From NCBI GenBank assembly GCA_021018815.1, contig JAITYX010000040.1, forward strand, positions 5,076,501 through 5,140,500: 64,000 nucleotides of DNA, written 5' to 3'. A model generated the notes under the pieces. It searched no databases and had not been told where the DNA came from. It was given only the letters and a program-made list of their open reading frames with translations. How positions within the stretch are numbered: position 1 is the first letter of the stretch; every line of letters begins with the position of its first letter. This DNA is from Talinum fruticosum (taxonomy: Eukaryota > Streptophyta > Magnoliopsida > Caryophyllales > Talinaceae). Positions 32,541-44,189 of this stretch are shown piece after piece. The position numbers and the translations under genes were made by a program.

Positions 32541-34104
32541 ATGCCGAAAAGAGGTTCTCATCCCGACTTTCTTGGCTCGCCACAAAGAAACCCCGAACCA
32601 AAAGCCAAGAAGGCCCCTCAAATTCTAAACCTATTGTCACCCGAAGCATCTTGCTGCTGGATGATAAGTTCTTCCCAACCACCAAATTTTCGTGGTTGCC
32701 TCACATCCAATCAACTCGGAGTTTATAATTTTCTTTGTTTCAGCGAGTTCATCTACCCCGAACTCGTATCCGAGTTTTATACTCATCTCACCAGCTCCGA
32801 AGGTGTTCTAACCTCCGGGGTTCGAACATAACGGTTCGCATAAATACTTCCCTCCTCCATCGTCTGTTTAAAGTTTCCTCTCTCTTCTTAAACAAGCAAT
32901 CCAATTCCTTTCATTGAGGTCGCTGACGACTTCTTTGAAAAGTATGCCAAAGAGTTTCCCGGGTCACGCAAAAACTTTTACGTGACCTAACTAAAGTCGA
33001 AGCTCGTCTTACGTGTTTCTTGTTGATAAGAACCTTCTTCTCACAACACTCTAGCAAGGAGAACCCCAACTCCAAGCACCTCAAAGCACTCTTTGATATT
33101 CTAGAGGGCTATGAAGTAGACCTCTTTCTCGCTATAATCGAGTAAATGGTAGCTGTGCCAGCTCGGACTCGGAACTAGAAGAACACCCCTCTTCCTTTCG
33201 GTGCTCTTCTCACCCTTGTTTTCAAACAATTCAAAGTTCCCCTTCCCTCGAGATCGTACCGTAGTTTCGAGGTCTGCTCTTGTAGTGGGAAAAAGGAACT
33301 TACGGGATGCGGTACCAAGAAATTGAACTTGGTGTCCGGGTTCACAACTCGAGTTGAGGCCACCTTCTCCGCCTCGGACTCGAGAGAAGCCCCCTTTCTC
33401 TTCCTGCTCCACCTGGTGGTGCCTCCATTTCAGTGCTTCTAAAACACTCTCTTCCATTTTGTCCACTTGCTTTTATGGACAAAATCTCCTCTGTGGCCTT
33501 GGAACTCAAGGACCTCATCCGGTTATTCAAGACTGTCTTCCGGTCTATGACCATCCACCGAAAACCGTCCAATCTCAACTCCGAGAGTAACAGGATGTGC
33601 TCCTCGAGAGACGATCCAACGCAGCTCGGGATAAAAAGACTCGAGACATTTCGAGGAATCCTCGAGCCTTGCCAAGTCCTCCTCGGACGAGAGGAGAGGG
33701 TGAAGAAGAAGATCAAGAAGAAGCGGAAAAGCTCGTGGCTGAAGCGGCTCTTTCCGAGCCTCGGTGAACCGAAGGCCGGGACGACCAAGAAGGACAAGGA
33801 GCAACAGTGAGGGTCCAAGTGCTCCTAAAACTCAACCGAAGTGATCAGCTCGAGACAGCGATCGAGTGGGTCGAAGACCTTGTTGAACAAGGAAAGTCCG
33901 CAGCGAGTCAACCCGAGCACACCCTCCAGTGAGGTCGGGACGAACCTCCGGATCCCCTCGTTCGGGTCGACCACTCGGAGCCGAGCCTTTGCCAGAGATC
34001 CCTGTCCTCCCTCCGCCGCACTCAAGCACATCGTCAAGATCTTATCGCGCCGGCGCTCTAGTCGTCCTCCCTCCTCAACTCGGACAAACCCATCCCCTTC
34101 TTAA
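32541..34104 (+). pseudogene. Element A env-like third ORF
   Basis: It begins MPKRGSHPDFLGSPQRN. A domain follows with VYNFLCFSEFIYPELVSEFY (in another frame), then EKYAKEFPGS, ILEGYEVDLF and LPFGALLTLVFKQFKVPL. A coiled coil starting MDKISSVALELKDLIRLFKT (33475) comes next, then an acidic Glu-rich stretch and a Ser/Pro/Arg-rich tail. Several frameshifts are present. The layout matches the extra ORF of Sireviruses between pol and the 3' LTR. I see no signal peptide or clear membrane segment in the assembled reading, so an envelope function is only a name by position. Confidence 0.65.
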
Positions 34105-34538
34105 TTTCTTAGTCTTTTATTTACGCTTTTTTTTTTGTCCGGACATCAAACTTGTACTTCTTGGTGTATTCTTAATATTTTTTTTTTGTTTTTGCTGAAA
34201 GACAAGGGGAGAATAGATAGAAAATTTTGTTGTCTTGTCTAGGGGAGTTTTTCTCTCTCACCCTTTGTAAATATTTCTTTAATGAAGTAATGCATTTCGT
34301 GTCAATTCTCCGATTTCGATGGTTAATGCAAGTATTTCGAGTTTCCATCCAATATGTCTTCTTACTCAGCATTGTCATTAAAATCAATGCATTTCATTAA
34401 TAATTATTGTCTATCCGGATTTATGTCTTCTCTTGCTATGTGAACTATGAAATCTTAAGTTTCTTTTACGAGCGAGTTTACAAATTCAATCTCTTATCAC
34501 TAACAAAGTTTCCGTCTAAGTATGGAACGCCTTTCATC
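34105..34538 (+). other. Element A 3' spacer
   Basis: A T-rich, non-coding interval between the env-like ORF and the polypurine tract. Poly-T runs lie at 34130 and 34180. It corresponds to 23969-24519 in B and part of 63302-63730 in D. Confidence 0.7.
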
Positions 34539-34550
34539 AAAAGGGGAGAT
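34539..34550 (+). promoter_or_regulatory. Polypurine tract of element A
   Basis: AAAAGGGGAGAT sits immediately before the 3' LTR (TGAAGACTCGG at 34551). It has the standard position and composition for plus-strand priming. Confidence 0.9.
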
Positions 34551-36140
34551 TGAAGACTCGGATCTTATACTTACACGTTTCGAGTTCCATCAAGGAATCA
34601 GGTATAAGACTTCATCTCTTATAGGGTTTTGACTTCAAGTCATTCCATATGCCTTAGAAACTTTTACGAGTGATATATCATTTCCTCCGAGTATTATAGA
34701 AACTATTTTAATGTTTTCGCCGACTCGATCGACTCGGAAAGCATATTTCTACATGTCATTTTACACTCGGTTACGAGTCGACCAACGCTCAGATTTATCG
34801 CATGTTCAAACACTTGTGTTCATACACATAAACTCGAGTCCGACTTCATGGTTCAAGAATTACATTGTTCCAAGTCAGCATATTTTGTTTGAATGTTGTT
34901 TAGTCTAGATCAAGTATGTTTACTATGATATTCTTTATCCGACTTGATTGCCTACTAGACCGACTAAGATGGAATTTGAGTTTCATGGATATTAGACTCA
35001 TAAAATTCCTTTTCTTTTCCGACCTAGATAATTATCTCTTAATTATCTTAATTATAATATTATCCGTGTTTAATCTTGGACCAAAGTATTTTATACTTTG
35101 AGAACCAAATTGATTTACTTTTGTAGGTTATTCAAACGAGGCTATCCTAATTTGAAATACAAAAGTAACCGAGCTTCAAAACGTTAAATCACCCAGCGAG
35201 ACAAGGCTTTTTCCACATCCGACCTAGCCCCAACACGGTGTCGGGATTGTTTGTTTCCAAAGCTGGAAATCTGGAACACTAAGCTCAACGGTGGTTTCCA
35301 CCTTATTTTTCAAGACACCACCGGTGGTTTTGGGACTTCCATAGGAGTCAAGAACCGTTGCCCAACCTTCATATCTCAACGGATATTTTCCGAGTGACTC
35401 GGAAAATCATCTACAATGGTCTCAAAGGACTTCCGATCGGAAGATGGACACAACGGCTATGCTGCTTGGTCATCTATAAATAAAAGCCAACTCTCAAGAC
35501 TTGAAGATTGCCAAATCTATTGTTAATACACATACTTAAGCAAAAGTCATTATATTCATTCTCAATCTTCTACTTACAACTCCATTTACGTATCTCATAA
35601 TATTTTGAGTTATAAGGTCTTGTACTCGATTGCAAACACTTTCTTTCTTACTTGTCTAAGTAAGGTCCCTTGACTGAGCTGTAAGGGTTATCTCGGCTTA
35701 GTTGTCCCTAACTCGTAAGGGTTATCTCGGTTAGGAAGTACTAGATCGAGATAAGGGAATTTCGAGTCTAGGAAAAATTTGTAAGAAGTTGTTTACGGGA
35801 GCAACTTGGGTCGAGTCGACCTACTTGTATTTTTGGACTCAAAATAGTTGATTTGACTTCGTGCTTGGATTAGCACGGTCCGTGGTTTTCTCGCCTTAGG
35901 AGGGTTTCCTCGTGCTTTACGAGTTATTACTTTTCCGAGTGCATTCGGACTCGGACGGCTTTTAAGATCTGTTTATTCTGTCTCTTCACTCTTTACTAAA
36001 TTACGAGTTAGTACTTTTCCGAGTTCAGCTTTGACTCTCGCTCACCTCAGAATCTTCTCTATATTAAATTTCAAGCAAATTTCATCATCACCCTATTCAC
36101 CCCCTCTAGGGTGACTTAGTCTCTCCTCGAGCAAACCTTC
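34551..36140 (+). repeat. 3' LTR of element A
   Basis: It runs TGAAGACTCGG to ..GCAAACCTTC, 1590 bp. The canonical final A of ..TTCA is absent next to target duplication GATTT, so the junction reads TTCGATTT. The TATA box is at 35475-35482. At about 35389-35409 it holds a 10+10 bp palindrome (TTTTCCGAGT, one base, ACTCGGAAAA). Confidence 0.95.
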
Positions 36141-36145
36141 GATTT

Positions 36146-37093
36146 TATCCATCGGAACCGAGGACAAAGTAGAAGAGATGGCTTGAGGAACACCCGAAGT
36201 GGAGGCACCACCAGGTGGAGGAGGTAGAGAGAGAGGGTTTCTTTCGAGTCCGAGTCCGAGGCGGAGAAGGAGGCCTCGGCTCCGAGCTATGGACCCGGAC
36301 ACCCCGGTTGGGTCTCCTGGTATCCATACCCAAGGAGTTCCTTTTTGCAAACGACAATGGCGGCCTCAAAACCGCGTTAGGATCCGAGGGAAGAGGAACT
36401 TTGAATTGTTTGAAGATAAGGATGAGAAGAGCCCCGAAAGGAAGAGGGGTGGTCTTTTTGGTCCGAGTCGGCGCCGGCATAGCTGCCATTTGCTCGACTA
36501 TTATGGGAAAGAGGTCTACTTCGTAGCCCTCGAGAATGTCGTACAAAGCTTTGAGGTGCTTGGAGTTGGGGTTCTCCTTGCTAGAATGCTTGTGAGAAGA
36601 AGGTTCTCATCAATAGGAAACAAAGAAGGTGAGCTTCGATTTGAGTTGGGTCACGAGAGAAGTTTCTACGTGACCCGGGAATTCTTTAGCGTACTTTTCA
36701 AAGAAGTCATCAGCAACCTCGTTGAAGGGTATGGGGTTGCTGTTCAAGAACATGCAAGATACTTTGAAAAGACGGTGGAGAAGAGGAGTATTGATGCGAG
36801 ACAGTGATGTTTGAACTCCGGAGGTGAGGATACCCTCGAGCTAGACAAATTGGAATAGAACTCGGAGACGAGTTCTAGATAGATGAAATCACTGAAACAG
36901 AGGAAATTGTAAACCCTCGTTAATTTGATGTTTGTTAACCACGAAAACTTGGTGGTCGGAAAGAACTTGTCATCCAATGTTAGGTGTTGGGTAACAATGG
37001 GTTTGGTAGGATTAGAGAGGCCTTCCTGGCTTTTTGTGTGAGGTTTCTTAGTGGCGAGCCAAGAAAATCGAGGTGGGAAGCTCTTTTCGGCAT
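36146..37093 (-). pseudogene. Element B env-like ORF, N-terminal part (right of nested element A)
   Basis: It starts at ATG 37093 (MPKRA-like). It includes VYNFLCFSDFIYLELVSEFY, then MYDILEGYEVDLFPIIVEQM and PLPFGALLILIFKQFKVPL. A Pro/Arg-rich linker follows, and then a Met-Asp-Lys-Ile start of the coiled coil at 36150, where element A inserted. The homologue is 32541-33490 in A. B is broken by at least two frameshifts in addition to the insertion. Confidence 0.65.
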
Positions 37094-37758
37094 GTTTAAT
37101 GTTGAAAAGAGAGAAAAGATGAGCTTTTGAGAGAGAATGAGAGAGAGATAGCTCAAAGAGAAAAAGAAAAGTGAAAGAGTAGAAAAGAGAGAGCACCGAG
37201 CAACAGAGCTTACATGAGATGGTCTTTTCTTAGCTTGACATCAACGTTCGTTTCTTTGAATGCAGAGAGCTTATTTCGAGTAGGAGCATGTAATCGCGAG
37301 AGAGAGAGTGAGTAGAGAGTAAAGTAGAGAAATGAAGGAAAATAGGCGCTATTTATAGAGGAAAAAAAATAGTCCTTCGATATTCGTTCGACTCGGCTCC
37401 TTCAATGGTCACCTCGGATCGGTGTGACTGTTCCGCTCTCCAACAGTTAGAATTCCAGCGATTGTCTCTCAAAGGCTAGTTGTCCGATCGATGCGCGTGA
37501 GATAGAGAGAGAAAAGGAAAGATTTTGAAAAGAAATTTCCGAATTTCTTCACCGATCTAGAGATGATTTCGAAGTTTTATGTCCATTTTTCTCAAAATCT
37601 GAGTCCGAATTAGTTAAGTTTCGAGTGACTCCGAAACTATAATCAACTAATAACTATTAGCTCAGTATCACCGATTCAATCGAACTAATGGCTATTAAAG
37701 AAAGTAAGCACATAACACATAATTATGCAAAGTAATTTCACTCGAGAAAAGCATATAA
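37094..37758 (-). promoter_or_regulatory. Element B spacer with putative internal promoter
   Basis: On the minus strand, CCTCTATAAATAGCGCCTA (TATA box 37351-37357) is followed by TTCCTTCATTTCTCTACTTT and a CT-rich leader of about 250 bases up to ATG 37093. It is the counterpart of 31874-32540 in A and 63302-64000 in D. A GTAAGC splice-donor-like word lies at about 37207-37214. Confidence 0.5.
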
Positions 37759-40700
37759 TTATGCATTAATCATACCAAGCTCATTCCTAATAAAGTAAAA
37801 CTGATCCTCACTAAGTGGCTTAAAGATATAAGCCAATTGAAGATTTGTAGGAATGAATTCAAGTTCAATATCACCCTTTTCGAGTGATCTCTTAGAAAGT
37901 GAGACTCGACCTCAATATGTTTAGTCTTTGAGTGCTTGAACCGCATTCTTGGTGATGCTGATTGCACTTTGATTATCACACTTGATCGGAATTGATTTGA
38001 ATGAAAGTCCAAGATCTCTCAAGTGTTGTTTGATCCATAAAATTTGAGCACAACATGCTCCAGCTGCGATATACTCAGCTTCAGCGAGTTGATAGAGCTC
38101 CTGAGTTCTGTTTCTTTGAGTGCCAAGATATCGAGGATTGACCCGAAGCCGGCGAGCTCTCGAGGTGCTCTTTCTATCAACTTTGTATCCAACATAGTCG
38201 GTGTCCGAGTATCCAGGTGAGAGTCGGTTCCGAGTCTCCGGAGTACCAAAGACCTAAATTTTGAGTCCCTGCAAGATATCCGAAAATTCTCTTCACCGCA
38301 GTGAGATGTGATTCTGTAGGATTAGCTTGAAATCTTGCACACAAACGGACACTAAACATTATATCTGGTCTACTTGGATGTAAGGTATAGTAGAGATCCA
38401 ATCATACCTCGGTAGAGTTTCGATCTCATTGCTTTACCTTTCTCGTTTCGAGTCCGATTTTATCGTCTGCTACTCATAGGTGTTGCTCCATGTTTTGCAT
38501 CATGAAGTGTGTACTTCTTCGAGTAGTTCCTTGGTATACTTGGATTGATGGACATAGATGCCATCTTTGTCTTGCTTGATTTGTAGACCAAGGAAGAAAT
38601 TGAGTTCTCCCATCATACTCATTTAAAATTCCTGTCTCATTAACTCGGAAAACTCGCGACACGGAATTTCATTAGTAGCTCCAAAGATTATATCATCAAC
38701 ATAGATATGAGCAATAAGAAAGTCTTTCCCCTTGGTTTTTATAAAAAGAGTTTTGTCAATCGACCTCTTCTAAAATCATTTTCAACCAAGAAAGAGCTCG
38801 AGTCTTTCATACCAAGCTCCGGGAGCTTGTTTAAGATCATATAGAGCTTTTTACAATTTGAAAACATGATTTGGAAATTCTGAGTTTTCAAATCTAAACA
38901 TAGACTTTCTCTTCAAAGAAACCATTGAGAAAATCACATTTAACATCCATTTGATACAATTTGATATTCATGCTAAATGCAAATGCCAACGAGTATTCTA
39001 ATAGCTTCAATTCGGCAACAGGTGCAAAGGTTTCCCCACAATCAATCCTTTCTTCTTGATTGTAACCTTGAGCCACAAGTCTAGCCTTACTTCGACTATC
39101 ACCCCACCTTCATCCAGCTTGTTTTTGAAAACCCATTTAGTTCCTATGACTGGGTGGTTTGAAGGTCGTTTGGTCGAGGCGGACTTGGTTTCTCTCGAAT
39201 TGATTGAGTTCTTCTTGCATGGCCTCTACCCATTCAAGTTCATTAAGGGCCTCCGAGTGCATTTCAGGTTCGAGTTAATGAAATGAATGCGGTGAATGCA
39301 CATAGATTTTGAAGAGAGAACGAGTTCTTACCTCATTGTTGATATCGGATAGGATGTTTTCTAGTGGGTGACTAGAAGCGTACTTGAAAGCTTTGCCTAT
39401 TCTCTCGGTTCACCATATCTTTAGGTTGAATTGGTTGATCTTCGAAGTCCGTTATGAGTGAGCTTGTTCGTCCGATTGACCTCCAACATTACGAGCTGGC
39501 TTTTGAGTTGTCCGATTACGAGTCATGTTGTTACGAGTGACATTGATTTGATTCTTGATGAGTTCATTTCCATCAAGATCACCATCTCTCCGAGCTTCGG
39601 TTCGAGAATGTTGATTAACTTGGTTTTTCCTGCTCAATCTCATCAAACACAATGTAGATGCTTTCTTCCACTTTGTTAGTTATTTTATTGAAAATACGAT
39701 ATGCTTTGCTATGAGATGAATAACCAAGAAAAATACCTTTATCCGACCTAGCATCAAACTTGGTCGAGTGATCCTTACCATTGTTGTGAACAAAGCACTT
39801 ACATCCAAAAGGTTTGAAGTATGAAATATTTGGCTTCTTCCCTTTATAGAGCTCGTATGGGGTTTTCTTTAGGATGGGTCCGATGAGGCATCGATTTAAT
39901 GTGTAGTTTGCTTGTATTGATCGCCTCAGCCACAGAAATAGTAGGGTAGGTTGTGTTCAATCACTATTGTCCTAGCTATTTCTTCAAGAGTTTGGTTCTT
40001 CCTCTCCACCACTCCATTTTGTTGAGGAGTTCTTGGTGCTTGAGAAATTGTGAGATATGCCATTCTTGTCACGGAACTCTGCAAGTTCGAGTAGTCGAAC
40101 TCCCTCCATGGTCGGTTCGAATTCTCCGGATCTCGAGTCCGAGACTCAACTTGAATTTTCCTGCAGAGCTTGCTTGAACTCTTTGAAAGCTTCATTTTTG
40201 TGCTTAAGAAAACACACCCAGGTAAATCATGAGTAATCATCAACAATAACAAGCACATATGATTTACTTCGAGACTGATGACAGGGATTTCACTACACAA
40301 ATCCATATGCACCAATTTAAGCACCTTGGATGAGGAAACAGTTTTCGAGGATTTGAAAGATGATCCGACTTGTTTCCCTTTAGTGCATGCTTCACAAATT
40401 TTATCTTTCTTAAATGCACAGTTAGGTAATCCTCTAACATGAGATGCAAGTTTCTTAATGGTATGCATGCTAACGTGACCTAGTCTACGATGCCATGTCC
40501 ATGAATCATCATGAAGAGATGCTTTTAAACAAGATAGATTCGACTTGGGTCGAAAGAGGGATAGTATAAGTGTTACCCGATCTCTTACCCGACAACTTGG
40601 TCTCCTTGGTAGCATTATCGGAGATATAACAATTGGTCCGAGTGAATCTTACCTCTTGACCTTTGTCACACAGTTGAGAGATGCTAAGTAGATTGTACTT

Positions 40701-40950
40701 TAACCCTTTGACAAGGTATACTTGGGTTGACCAGATTGCTTTCTTTTCCAATCTTGCCTATCCCAATTATCTTGCCTTTGTTATCATATCCAAACGTGAC
40801 TTTTCCTCCCTTGTACTCTTCTAACTTAGAAAAGAGTCTTGAATCTTCGACATGTGGCGTGAGCATCCACCGTCTAGGTACCAATGCCCTTTTGTTCTTT
40901 TCGAGCCACCTGCAAGTCGAAACAAACTAACCTTTCTCACTTCCTCTAAC
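37759..40950 (-). pseudogene. Element B pol
   Basis: From right to left: the protease with Asp-Gly-Gly in place of Asp-Ser-Gly (40869-40874), the GAG-pre-integrase motif (WHRRLGHVSMHTIKKLASH, CEACTKGK), the integrase core (LVHMDLCSEI, VVERKNQTLEEIA), the reverse transcriptase ([34 protein letters not shown] at 38692-38703) and RNase H ending at a stop near 37759. Domain order and wording are the same as in A and C. Multiple frame breaks are present. Confidence 0.9.
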
Positions 40951-42737
40951 GAACCCAGTAACTCCCTTTACTCGTGGTCCTTTTATGAGGAAGTAAACTC
41001 TTGGGAACCCAGATTTGAATAACTTTGGGTTTGGTCCGATTCCGAGTCTTTCGTTTAGTGAACCGAGTCCGTGTCTCTTTCTTCCGAAAAGTTTTTCTTT
41101 TATAAACAGGTGGAGAAGGCTTTTTCCTCGTAAGCGTGTCCAGGCTCAGTCCTTCTTTCATTCTTATGAATGGGACCGTGCTTAGTCTTCCTGAACTTTA
41201 CAGTTCCGGAATCCTTTTGAAGAGTTATGAGTAGGAATTGGATTCATCCTCTTTGTTAAAACCAAGTCCTTCTTTTCGAAGGAGACACATTGAGATCCTA
41301 AGAGCATATCAAGGTTTTTCGACCTTGGGTAAATTTTAAGACAAGCTCTTGAGACTCGTTGAGCTTTTGCTTCGATTGTTCATTTTCTCTTACGAGTAAC
41401 TCGGACTTAGTCTCATTGGATTGAGCACTAGTTTTGAGTTCTCTTAGAGTAAGTCTCGGTTTTCCAATTCATTTTTTAATGAAATGCTCTCGAAGTGATT
41501 GACTCAAGTTGTTCTTTAAACCGAGACGAATCGAATTGGAATTTTCTTCTAAGGTGAAAATATATTTTACTAAATCAACTTTGGAGAATTTGAGGAAGTA
41601 TTCAATTACCTCCCGAGGATTTGTTTCCTCACTCGTATGAGTGATTTGGGTCCGACTTTGATTCAGCTTTCGAGTCGAAAGTGCCATCGGACATTTTGAA
41701 TCATCTTAGTCCTCATCATCTTCCGATGAGTCTTCATCACTCCAAGTGGCCATCATAGCCTTTTTCTTCTTTCTATCTCTCTTCCTTCTAGGTCGAGTCT
41801 TTGACTATGTGTTCCTTGCTTGCCACATTTAAAGCAACCAGAGTTCTTAATTAAAGATAACTTTGAAGGAGAAGAGTGTTTACCCTTTCTGTCCGTGTCT
41901 TTCTTGTAGAACTCTTTTCTTGGCTTCTTATCCCATCTTTTGTGCTTCATCATTCTTTTGAAGCCTCCGGCGATAAGTGCCATGGGATCCTCTTACGAGT
42001 CGGATGAACTCGGACTTGTTTCTCTATTTTCCGAGGCCTTCAATGCAATGTTCTTTTTGGTGCTGACCTCTACATCTTCCTCTTCCAAGTGGATCTCATG
42101 GGTGAGTAGCTTCCCAATGAGTTCATCCGGCTTCGATAAGGACAGGTTCCGAGCCTCTTCGATAGTCTGTCACCTTGGGACCCCATCTTATCTTGGGTAG
42201 ACTTCGAGTATCTTTCTACACATTTCCTCATGGGAAATCTTTCTACCCAGATGATTTGAGATTGTTGGTAATCTCGGTGAAGCGGATGAACATATGAGTG
42301 ATGTTTTCTTCGGCTCCATCTTGAGCAGCTCGTACTTGTGAAGATATTGGTTTATCTTTGCTTGTCCGACCTGACTTGTGCCTTCATAAGTGTTGACAAG
42401 TGTGTCCCACACTTCTTTGGCTGTGTCACGGACAGAGACTCGGTTATATTCCTCCGAGCCGATGACGCACATCGGAATGTTCATCGCCTTGAAGTTCTTT
42501 CCGAACTTCTCTGTTTCTTCAGCCGTGTACTCGGCCTATGCTTTAGGCACGAGCCTTGTTTCTTCCAGCTTTGTTAGAATGAAGTTGCCTTCTCATATGA
42601 TGTTCCATACATCTTCATCGTGATCCAATAGAAAGCATTCCGTAAGCTTCTTCTAGTGAACAAAGTTTGAACCTTTGAACTTCGGTGGTCTCGCTGGACA
42701 ATCTTCCTTTATCGAACTCTCCATTGTTTTGAGCCAT
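40951..42737 (-). pseudogene. Element B gag
   Basis: ATG at 42737 (MAQNNGEFD). The GAG domain includes AKEVWDTLVNTYEGTSQVGQ and ISHEEMCRKILEVYP. A CFKCGKQGTHSQRL stretch at about 41800-41840 is a damaged CCHC knuckle. A Ser/Asp-rich and coiled linker follows to the protease. Several frameshifts are present. Confidence 0.85.
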
Positions 42738-42779
42738 CCGATCTTTAAACCTTTGGATGATTAGATCCTTTACGAAAGG

Positions 42780-42797
42780 CTAGGGTTTGATACCAAT
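42780..42797 (-). promoter_or_regulatory. Primer-binding site of element B
   Basis: On the minus strand, ATTGGTATCAAACCC lies directly after the 5' LTR end (CCTTTA). It matches the first nine bases of the iMet-type site and then diverges. Confidence 0.75.
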
Positions 42798-44189
42798 TAA
42801 AGGTTTGCTCTTGGAGAGACTAAATCACCCTAGAAAGGGTTGAATAGGGCGATGAGGAAATTTGATCTTTTAATGGAAGAATGAAAAGTAAATCGACTCG
42901 AGATGTGTCCGAGTCTAGATTGGCTTTGGAAAGTACTAACGCAGTAACACTCGTAAATGAAGGGTTAATGTTTAAATTAAACTTTAAGGTTGTCCGAATG
43001 TAAATTGTACTCGAGAAAAGTATCAACTCGGAAAATACGTGGAAACCCTCCCGGGGCGGAAAACCACGGACGAGTGCTAGTCCAAGCACCAAGTCAAATC
43101 CACTATTTTGAATTTATAAAATACAATGAGACAGACTCAACCGAATTGCTCCCTTAGACAATTCCTTACAAGATTGAGTATGAATACAATGACTTTTGCT
43201 TAAGTTCGTGTATTAACAGTTGGTTCGAGTAATCTTCAAGTCTTGAGAGTTGGCTTCTATTTATAGATAATCAAGCGGATTAGCCGTTGTGACTATCTTC
43301 TGATCGGAAGTCCTTTGTGACCGTTGCAATGACTTTTCTAAGTCACTTAGAAAATATCCATTGAAGTGTGAACGTTGGGCAACGGATCTTGACTCCTTTG
43401 GAAGTCCCAATCCACTGGTGGTATCCGAAAAGTAGGATGGAAACCATCGTTGAGCTTAGCGTTGCGATTTCCCGTTTTGGAATCAAACAGCTCCGACACG
43501 TTGTCCGGGCGTAGGTCGAAGTAAGAAAAGCCTTGTCTGCTGGTGATTTGACGTCTTGAAGCCGGTTACTTTTGTGATTCAAAAGTAGGATAACCTCGTT
43601 TGAATAACCTAGTAAAAGTAAATCAATTTTGGTTCTCAAAGTATAAAATACTTTGGTTCATGATTAGACACGAGATAATAATTTAATTAAGACGATTAAG
43701 TGTAAAATTATCCGAGTCCTAAGAGAGTGGAATTTTCCGAGTCTAATATTCATTATACTCAAATTCCATCCGAGTCAATCTAGAGATGGAGCAAGTCGGA
43801 TAAAGAGCATCGAGTAGAAAGACTTGATCTAGACTAACAATGTCCAAACCAAACATGCTGACTTAGAAGGATGAATTAATGCAATAATTCAAGTAAACTT
43901 GGATCATGAAGTCAGCCATGAGTTTATGCACATAAGAGCAAGTGTTTGAACATGCGATATAGCTGAGTGTTATCCGAGTGCCCCGGATCCGAGTGCGAAA
44001 GAGTTAAGCAAGAGTATGTTTTCCGAGTCGGTCGGAATCAAATAAGAGGAGATGCAATGGTTTTTGTAACATTCGAACAGTATGCTAGATCACTCGAGAA
44101 AAGTTTCTAAGACACATAGAATGACTTATAATCAAAACCATAAGAGATGAAGTCTTATACCCGATTCCTTGATGGAATTCGAATAATGA
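42798..44189 (-). repeat. 5' LTR of element B, doubly truncated
   Basis: Compared with the 3' LTR (22338-23951) it lacks the outermost 24 or so bases at 44189. It also has an internal deletion of about 220 bp at 43171, where CTTACAAG joins ATTGAGTATGAATAC. The rest matches closely. Confidence 0.88.

Larger units (their letters stand above)
25201..36140 (+). mobile_element. Element A: full-length Sirevirus-type Ty1/copia retrotransposon
   Basis: A complete 10,940-bp structure: 5' LTR 25201-26793, PBS, gag from 26854, pol to 31873, spacer, env-like ORF 32541-34104, polypurine tract and 3' LTR 34551-36140. The 5-bp target duplication is GATTT at 25196-25200 and 36141-36145. It interrupts the env-like ORF of element B, whose reading frame is continuous when A plus one duplication is removed. 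It is therefore younger than B. The ORFs carry several frameshifts and stops, many at CAG/CTG or CTCGGAA words. Confidence 0.95.
22338..44189 (-). mobile_element. Element B: Sirevirus-type Ty1/copia retrotransposon containing nested element A
   Basis: This minus-strand element has, from right to left, a 5' LTR (42798-44189), PBS, gag (from 42737), pol (to 37759), an internal promoter-like spacer, an env-like ORF (37093 leftwards), a polypurine tract and a 3' LTR (22338-23951). Removing A (10.9 kb with one target duplication) leaves about 10.9 kb. Domain order PR-INT-RT-RH places it in copia. The additional ORF after pol and the iMet-type PBS place it in the Sirevirus (SIRE/Maximus) group. It sits in the FRS-like fragment. 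The right LTR lacks its outer 24 or so bases, so a target duplication cannot be checked. Confidence 0.92.

Noticed and set aside
33433..33810. Lys-rich end of the element A ORF as a basic DNA-binding tail
   Set aside because: The neighbouring frame is Glu-rich and matches element B, so the basic reading is downstream of a frameshift.
32541..34104. A true viral envelope gene in element A
   Set aside because: No signal peptide, membrane anchor or cleavage site can be made out. The coiled-coil and acidic segments fit the Sirevirus third ORF, whose envelope role is unproven.
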